Positions 59,826 to 64,000 of a DNA stretch of 64,000 bases are shown here, one piece after another; positions within the stretch are counted from its first letter, which is position 1, and each line of letters starts with the position of its first letter. Position numbers and translations under genes: made by a program. The notes below the pieces were generated by a model, which saw only the letters and a list, made by a program, of their open reading frames with translations, was not told the DNA's origin and ran no database searches. Origin of the DNA: Bog-877 sp049518775 (GTDB lineage Bacteria; Chloroflexota; Dormibacteria; Aeolococcales; Bog-877); contig JBEKRL010000002.1 of assembly GCA_049518775.1 (NCBI GenBank), positions 33,492 to 97,491 of the forward strand, in the 5' to 3' direction.

Positions 59826-61013
59826 CTAGGATTGGCCTCCGGCTTTGGCCGGTCCGGGGGCGGGGGCCGCCACCTCGTCGCTCACGGGTTGGGACACCAG
59901 AGCCGACGCCTGGTCAGGGTCACTGATGCAGGCGGCCCCGACCCGGCCGGCGATGAAGGCCTCGGTGAGCTCACGCGCCCTCTCGTCTGACACCTGGAAG
60001 GGAGGTGACTTCATGAAGTAGGAGGCGGGCCCCTCGAGGGTCCCACTCAGGCCCCGGTCCAGAGCCAGCTTGCAGCAGCGGACGGCGTCGATGACGATCC
60101 CGGCCGAGTTAGGTGAGTCGTGAACTTCCAGCTTGAGGTCCACGATCAGGGGCACGTCACCAAAGGTTGTGCCCTCCATCCGGATGTGGGCCCACTTGCG
60201 GTCCTTGAGCCAGGGCACGTAGTCGCTGGGGCCGATGTGGACATCCTCAGCCGCGAGCGGGTGCTGCATCTGCGAGAGCACCGAATTGGTCTTGCTGATC
60301 TTCTTGCTCATCAGCCGCTCGCGCTCCAGCATGTTGAGAAAGTCGGTGTTGCCTCCGAAGTTGAGCTGGTAGGTGTGGTCCAGGTGAACCCCCCGCTCCT
60401 GGAAGAGCCGGGTCAGGACCCGATGGATGATGGTCGAGCCCACCTGGGACTTGATGTCGTCGCCGATGATCGGGAGCTGGCGCTCCTCGAAGCGCTTGCG
60501 CCAGTACTCCTCACGGGCGATGAAGACGGGTATGCAGTTGACCATGGCGCAGCCCGCCTCCAGGATCTGCTCCGTGTACCACTTGGTGGCCTCCTCCGAG
60601 CCGACCGGCAGGTAGTTGACCACGACGTCAGTCTTGGTCTCCCGGAGGATCCGCACGATGTCGGCAGTGGAGCCGGGGGCCTTCTCGATGATCTCGGAGA
60701 GGTACTTGCCCAGTCCGTCGTGGGTCATCCCCCGATGGACCGGGACTCCCATCTTGCCCACCTTGGCGAAGGTGACCGTGTTGTTGTGGCCGCGGAAGAT
60801 GGCCTCACCGAGGTCGTGTCCCACCTTCTCCTTGTCGATGTCGAAGGCGGCCGAGAACTCGATGTCCCGGATGTGGTAGCCGCCCAGGTCGACGTGCATC
60901 AGACCGGGGACGAAGTCTTGGGGAGTGGCGTTGCGGTAGAACTCGACCCCTTGGATGAGGGACGAGGCACAGTTGCCGACTCCGATGATGGCGACGCGGA
61001 CCTTCTTGGTCAT
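59826..61013 (-). CDS. ino1: myo-inositol-1-phosphate synthase
   Basis: Converts glucose 6-phosphate to inositol 1-phosphate with NAD. 395 residues. Motifs: VAIIGVGNCASSLIQGVEFY, VVNYLPVGSEEATKWY, NCIPVFIA, DDIKSQVGSTIIHR, LNFGGNTDF and LKLEVHDSPNSAGIVIDA. Strong match to the actinobacterial/archaeal short form. A C-terminal Ala/Pro tail is extra. AAGGAG is 8 nt before ATG 61013. It supplies the inositol headgroup for the downstream lipid genes; ArsR-type regulator directly upstream. Confidence 0.95.
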   Translation of the reverse strand: MTKKVRVAIIGVGNCASSLIQGVEFYRNATPQDFVPGLMHVDLGGYHIRDIEFSAAFDIDKEKVGHDLGEAIFRGHNNTVTFAKVGKMGVPVHRGMTHDGLGKYLSEIIEKAPGSTADIVRILRETKTDVVVNYLPVGSEEATKWYTEQILEAGCAMVNCIPVFIAREEYWRKRFEERQLPIIGDDIKSQVGSTIIHRVLTRLFQERGVHLDHTYQLNFGGNTDFLNMLERERLMSKKISKTNSVLSQMQHPLAAEDVHIGPSDYVPWLKDRKWAHIRMEGTTFGDVPLIVDLKLEVHDSPNSAGIVIDAVRCCKLALDRGLSGTLEGPASYFMKSPPFQVSDERARELTEAFIAGRVGAACISDPDQASALVSQPVSDEVAAPAPGPAKAGGQS

Positions 61014-61037
61014 CCAGGTATCTCCTTGGTCATCCAC

Positions 61038-61484
61038 TTACCTCTGGGACCGACCGCTCGCCCAGGGCTGGGGAAGCGGCTGACTGGCGATCGGGGCAGA
61101 CTCCTGGGCCGGCTCCGGCTCGAACCCCGGGCCGGGCTCGGCTGTCCCGTCCAAGAGCTGGAAGAAGCGGGAGAAGCTCTCCGCGATCGATTCTCGGTCC
61201 AGCCGGCAGAGCACCTCGCGGCCCTCCCGCCTGGTGGTCACGATCCGGGCTCGGCGCAGAAGACGGAGGTGCCAGGACATCCTCGGCTGGCTGATCCCCA
61301 GGAGCAGGGCCACGTCCGACACCCTCGCCTGCTTCACCTCGGCCAGCCGCTGGACGATCCGGAGCCTAGTCGGGTTGGCCAGACCCTCGAAGTAGGCGGC
61401 CAGATCGCCTTCCGGCACCACAGCCAGGGCCAGCGGCAGTACGCGACGGTAGGTGCCGGCATTGGCCGGCGGGTTGGGATTCAA
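61038..61484 (-). CDS. ArsR-family transcriptional regulator
   Basis: 148 residues. Winged-helix core: YFEGLANPTRLRIVQRLAE, ARVSDVALLLGISQPRMSWH, LRLLRRARIVTTRREGREVL. No metal-binding Cys pair (no CVC motif), so it probably senses something other than soft metals. A Pro/Ala-rich tail follows. Start TTG 61484 is tentative; a GTG further in would remove about 22 residues. It precedes ino1 by 24 nt, so it likely controls inositol lipid synthesis. ATAAAGG repeats at 61485 and 61500 may be its site. Confidence 0.8.
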   Translation of the reverse strand: MNPNPPANAGTYRRVLPLALAVVPEGDLAAYFEGLANPTRLRIVQRLAEVKQARVSDVALLLGISQPRMSWHLRLLRRARIVTTRREGREVLCRLDRESIAESFSRFFQLLDGTAEPGPGFEPEPAQESAPIASQPLPQPWASGRSQR

Positions 61485-62038
61485 ATAAAGGACTCTTTCA
61501 TAAAGGCGACGTTATGTATCCTAGCCTGCGGCCGCCCAACCGTCAAGTGGCCAGGCTCCGTCGGCGGCCGCCCCCAGGTGTTACCGGCGCCGCGTCGACC
61601 GGTGTTCGGGGTGTCGCCGAGATGGCCGGAGGGCACGGCCGAGACGGACCGCGCGGGTCGGCACCGGGGTGCCGCACCCAGCCGTTTGGAGCCCGAGGGG
61701 ACCGGGGCCTCGCCGAACCCCCCAGTGCCATCGAGCTCCCTTCAGCAGGTGAGGGCGCCCGCGACGGAAGGGCTCACTTCCGCTCCCGGCCACCCGCTTC
61801 CCGGCCAGCTCCGATGGGGGTCCGAATTGCGGCGCCCATCGCTCCAGGCGAATCGCCAGCGCCGGCGCCACCATCGTGACCTCGCGTGAGGCGGTCCGGA
61901 GCGCTCCCTAGGCCGGCTGAGCGATCCTTCGTGGCGGTCCCAGCGACCAGGGACGCGCCGCCACCACTTTCGCCTGAACCTCTCCCCCCCGCAAGCAACC
62001 CCGCGATCGTCGCGCGTCGGGCTGCCGTGCGGGCGCGG
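61485..62038. other. Intergenic region between ArsR and NiCoT genes
   Basis: About 550 bp. Near the ArsR gene it has two ATAAAGG direct repeats (61485-61491, 61500-61506) and an AT-rich promoter-like stretch to about 61525. The remainder is GC-rich with no recognisable gene or RNA. Confidence 0.4.
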
Positions 62039-63193
62039 CTACAGCTCGGCGACTCCTCCACTTCGCTTGAGCCCGGCTGACCACCTGTCCTCGATGTGCC
62101 CAAAGCGCCAGATCAGCAGCGCAGCCGCCCAGGTGACGACGAACAGGCCCACGATCATGAATCCCGCGGTGTTGATGTCGAAGCCGGCCATGTACCTCCA
62201 GAACGGGCCCTTCAGGTGCAGCTCCATGGGCAGCAGGCCGAGCACCTCGATGGTGCCGATCAGGAAGCAGATCGCCACCGACAGCCCGGTGATGGCGAGG
62301 TTGTAGTAGACCTTGCGCACGGGGTTGAAGAACGCCCAACCGTAGGCGACGTTCATGAAGCAGCCATCGAAGGTGTCCATCAGGCACATGCCCGCCGTGA
62401 AAAGGATGGGCAGGCACATGATCGAGTACCAGGGCAGGGCCTGCGAGGCCAGCAGGGCGGTGGTGGCGAGCAGGGCGACCTCGGTGGCGGTGTCGAAGCC
62501 CATCCCGAAGACCACCCCCACCGGATACATCTGCCACGGCTTGGTGATCGCCTTCATCCAGCGGCCGAAGAATCGGAACATCAGTCCCCGGTTGTTCAGT
62601 TGCTCTTCCAACTCGGCCTCGTCGTAGTGCCCCCTGCGCATCTTCCGGAACACGGCGACGATCCCGGCCAGGATCACGATGTTGAGAATGGCGATCAGGT
62701 AGAGGAAGGAGGCCGAAATGACGGTGCCGAAGATGCCTCCGAACTGCTCCAGCCCGGATGAGTGGTGGGAGACGGCGGCGTACACCGTCTTCTCTGCCAA
62801 GACAATCCCGGCTCCGATCGCCACCACGATCGTGGAGTGCCCCAGCGAGAAGAAGTAGCCCACGCTGAGGGGCCGCTGGCCCTCGGCCATGAGCTTGCGG
62901 GTGGTGTTGTCGATCGCCGAGATGTGGTCCGCGTCGAAGGCGTGCCGCAGGCCCAGGGTGTAGGCCAGCACGCTCACCCCGATGCCCAGCCCCTTGTAGT
63001 GGTAGGGGACCACGAAGGCGATGAACACCCCGAAGCCGACTAGGTGCAGCAGGAGGATGGACCCGACCATCAGCTGGGCCCGACGCCACTGGGCTGGGGT
63101 CAGCGCCTTCCGAACACGTTCGAGTCGGCCCAGTGCTGGGGTCATTTCCGCGGTTGCCAAGTGAAGGTCCTCCACCCTCCGGCGCCTGCTCAC
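62039..63193 (-). CDS. NiCoT-family nickel/cobalt permease
   Basis: 384 residues, about eight transmembrane helices. The signature is intact: LRHAFDADHISAIDN in helix 2, FFSLGHSTIVV in helix 3, GFDTATEVALL and FTAGMCLMDTFDG later. It takes up Ni2+ or Co2+ using the membrane potential. No nickel enzyme gene or cobalamin biosynthesis gene is next to it, so the metal is undecided. GTG 63193 is used; a TTG at about 63157 with GGAGG is an alternative. An extended -10 (TGCTAGAGT, minus strand, 63208-63216) lies just upstream. Confidence 0.9.
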   Translation of the reverse strand: MSRRRRVEDLHLATAEMTPALGRLERVRKALTPAQWRRAQLMVGSILLLHLVGFGVFIAFVVPYHYKGLGIGVSVLAYTLGLRHAFDADHISAIDNTTRKLMAEGQRPLSVGYFFSLGHSTIVVAIGAGIVLAEKTVYAAVSHHSSGLEQFGGIFGTVISASFLYLIAILNIVILAGIVAVFRKMRRGHYDEAELEEQLNNRGLMFRFFGRWMKAITKPWQMYPVGVVFGMGFDTATEVALLATTALLASQALPWYSIMCLPILFTAGMCLMDTFDGCFMNVAYGWAFFNPVRKVYYNLAITGLSVAICFLIGTIEVLGLLPMELHLKGPFWRYMAGFDINTAGFMIVGLFVVTWAAALLIWRFGHIEDRWSAGLKRSGGVAEL

Positions 63194-63216
63194 CTGCCCT
63201 TACTGCCACTCTAGCA

Positions 63217-63906
63217 CAACTGCACTGCACACGTTTGTATGGGTCCCAAGCTCACCCGGCGCCGTCCAACCACGAGCCGAGGTCGAAGGGTCGAGATCGG
63301 CCATCGCCGAGCGGCTCTTCACCGCGAGGTGACGGCGCCCGGGCCCAGAGGGCATCACGGCGGCTCCTCTCCCCGAACGCGGCCCGAACCGGCCGACGGC
63401 ATGCTCTCGGCGAGGGGCGCCTACGGTCTGGCCGGCGACTCCCAGGCCAGCGGCCTTCCCGGTGACCCGCTGCCGGCATATGAGCCTTGGCTGGCGTTGT
63501 GGGCCGGGAGCGAGTCGATGCGGGTCCTGGACTGCCTCACCCGGGCACTGATTGCGCGCTCTGGCCCACCTGCCTCCAGCGCTGTGCGGGACCGGACAGA
63601 CGCGGACGGTTGGTAGGAGCCCACTGGGGGGTGGGCCGCGCCCGAACGGCAGCCCGACCGGTGGACGGACGATGACCTGGAGCGGGCACTCAGGTGGGCC
63701 GCGATCAATCCTCTCGGGAACCTTGGGCCGGTACAGGTCCCGAACTCGGGAGCGAGCTGGCCGCCCCAGCCATTCAGATCGCCCGCGGAAGATACCCTGT
63801 TGGCTGGCAACCTGGGCGGACGCAGCGGCTGATCATATGTGCTCCCACCTGGGCTGGCGTCAGTTGTGCCGTCCGATCGGCGGCGGGCTCCCCGGAGGAT
63901 CTGGAT
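63217..63906. other. Intergenic region, nothing recognised
   Basis: About 690 bp between the NiCoT and methyltransferase genes. Frames are open in several directions, as expected at this GC, but none has a ribosome site plus protein-like composition. No RNA gene recognised. Confidence 0.4.
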
Positions 63907-64000
63907 ATGGGACTGGTCGATCAGCTGCGCGACTACTGGGACGCGGACGCCACGTCCTATGACCGGGACTCCGGGCACTATCCTGCCAGCGCCCTGGAGC
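63907..64000 (+). CDS. Start of a class I SAM-dependent methyltransferase (partial)
   Basis: Only 31 codons remain before the window edge: MGLVDQLRDYWDADATSYDR, then DSGHYPASALE. The pattern YWDxDAxxYDRxxGHYP is typical of the N-terminal helix of ubiE-like/type 11 methyltransferases. GGAGGAT lies 8 nt before the ATG, supporting the start. The SAM-binding loop is outside the window, so the assignment rests on the N-terminus only. Confidence 0.6.
   Translation, partial: MGLVDQLRDYWDADATSYDRDSGHYPASALE

Overview
This is 64 kb of very GC-rich bacterial chromosome, densely packed with genes and with many GTG and TTG start codons. Gene content suggests a Gram-positive-type, non-spore-forming member of the Terrabacteria, with actinobacterial and Chloroflexota/Dormibacterota-like traits. 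These traits are a phosphatidylinositol-lipid gene set (ino1, acyltransferase, pimA-like, pgsA-like), a Get3/ArsA ATPase with a C-terminal alpha-crystallin-like region, YvcK, an OmpR-type two-component system, and no outer-membrane genes. The phylum is an inference from gene content, not a phylogenetic result. No tRNA, rRNA, CRISPR array, insertion sequence or prophage was recognised. Many promoters place a TATAAT-like box only 6-12 nt before the start codon, so leaderless or nearly leaderless mRNAs appear common.

Layout. 1-9.9 kb: the N-terminus of a membrane sensor, glycerate kinase, branched-chain aminotransferase (ilvE), yvcK, the cell-wall genes ddl and an unusual membrane-anchored murF, an alpha/beta hydrolase, and a two-component system. 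10-15.4 kb: one tightly overlapping minus-strand operon, DUF1232 protein-rplI-dnaB-purA-BNR-repeat protein-RidA. 15.4-19.2 kb: CCA-adding-type nucleotidyltransferase, an HxlR regulator divergent from a cytoplasmic HtrA-like protease, and an IclR regulator. 19.2-26 kb: ROK kinase, endonuclease IV, a lipoprotein, a cation exchanger, a NUDIX hydrolase, an M50 protease, a small helical protein, the Get3/ArsA ATPase and a single-span tail-anchored protein. 26-38 kb: ychF, a HAD phosphatase, a DEAD-box helicase, a PadR-controlled ABC exporter, a cobalamin-binding-like protein and a YhaN/YhaO-type ATPase-nuclease pair.

38-41.8 kb is an island of visibly lower GC. It carries two TasA/CalY-like secreted proteins, a short truncated relative with Ser-Pro-Thr repeats, a SipW-type signal peptidase and a cell-surface protein with an anchor-like C-terminus. 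Together they look like a surface fibre or matrix system with its own processing enzyme. A 1.5 kb gene-poor, scrambled stretch follows, containing a duplicated 3' end of the neighbouring CPBP protease gene and a 36-bp dyad.

43-55.7 kb: CPBP protease, dxs (isoprenoid precursors), a DUF885 metallohydrolase, an EamA transporter, glutamine synthetase, ferredoxin, an orphan Flp pilin, an RDD protein, a tail-anchored SRPBCC protein, ricT and holB. 55.9-61.5 kb: an ArsR-ino1-double acyltransferase-pimA-pgsA cluster predicted to make inositol phospholipids and acylated mannosides. The window ends with a NiCoT nickel/cobalt permease and the first codons of a methyltransferase.

The two most interesting systems are the TasA/SipW island and the cluster joining a Get3d-like ATPase, a tail-anchored protein and an intramembrane protease.
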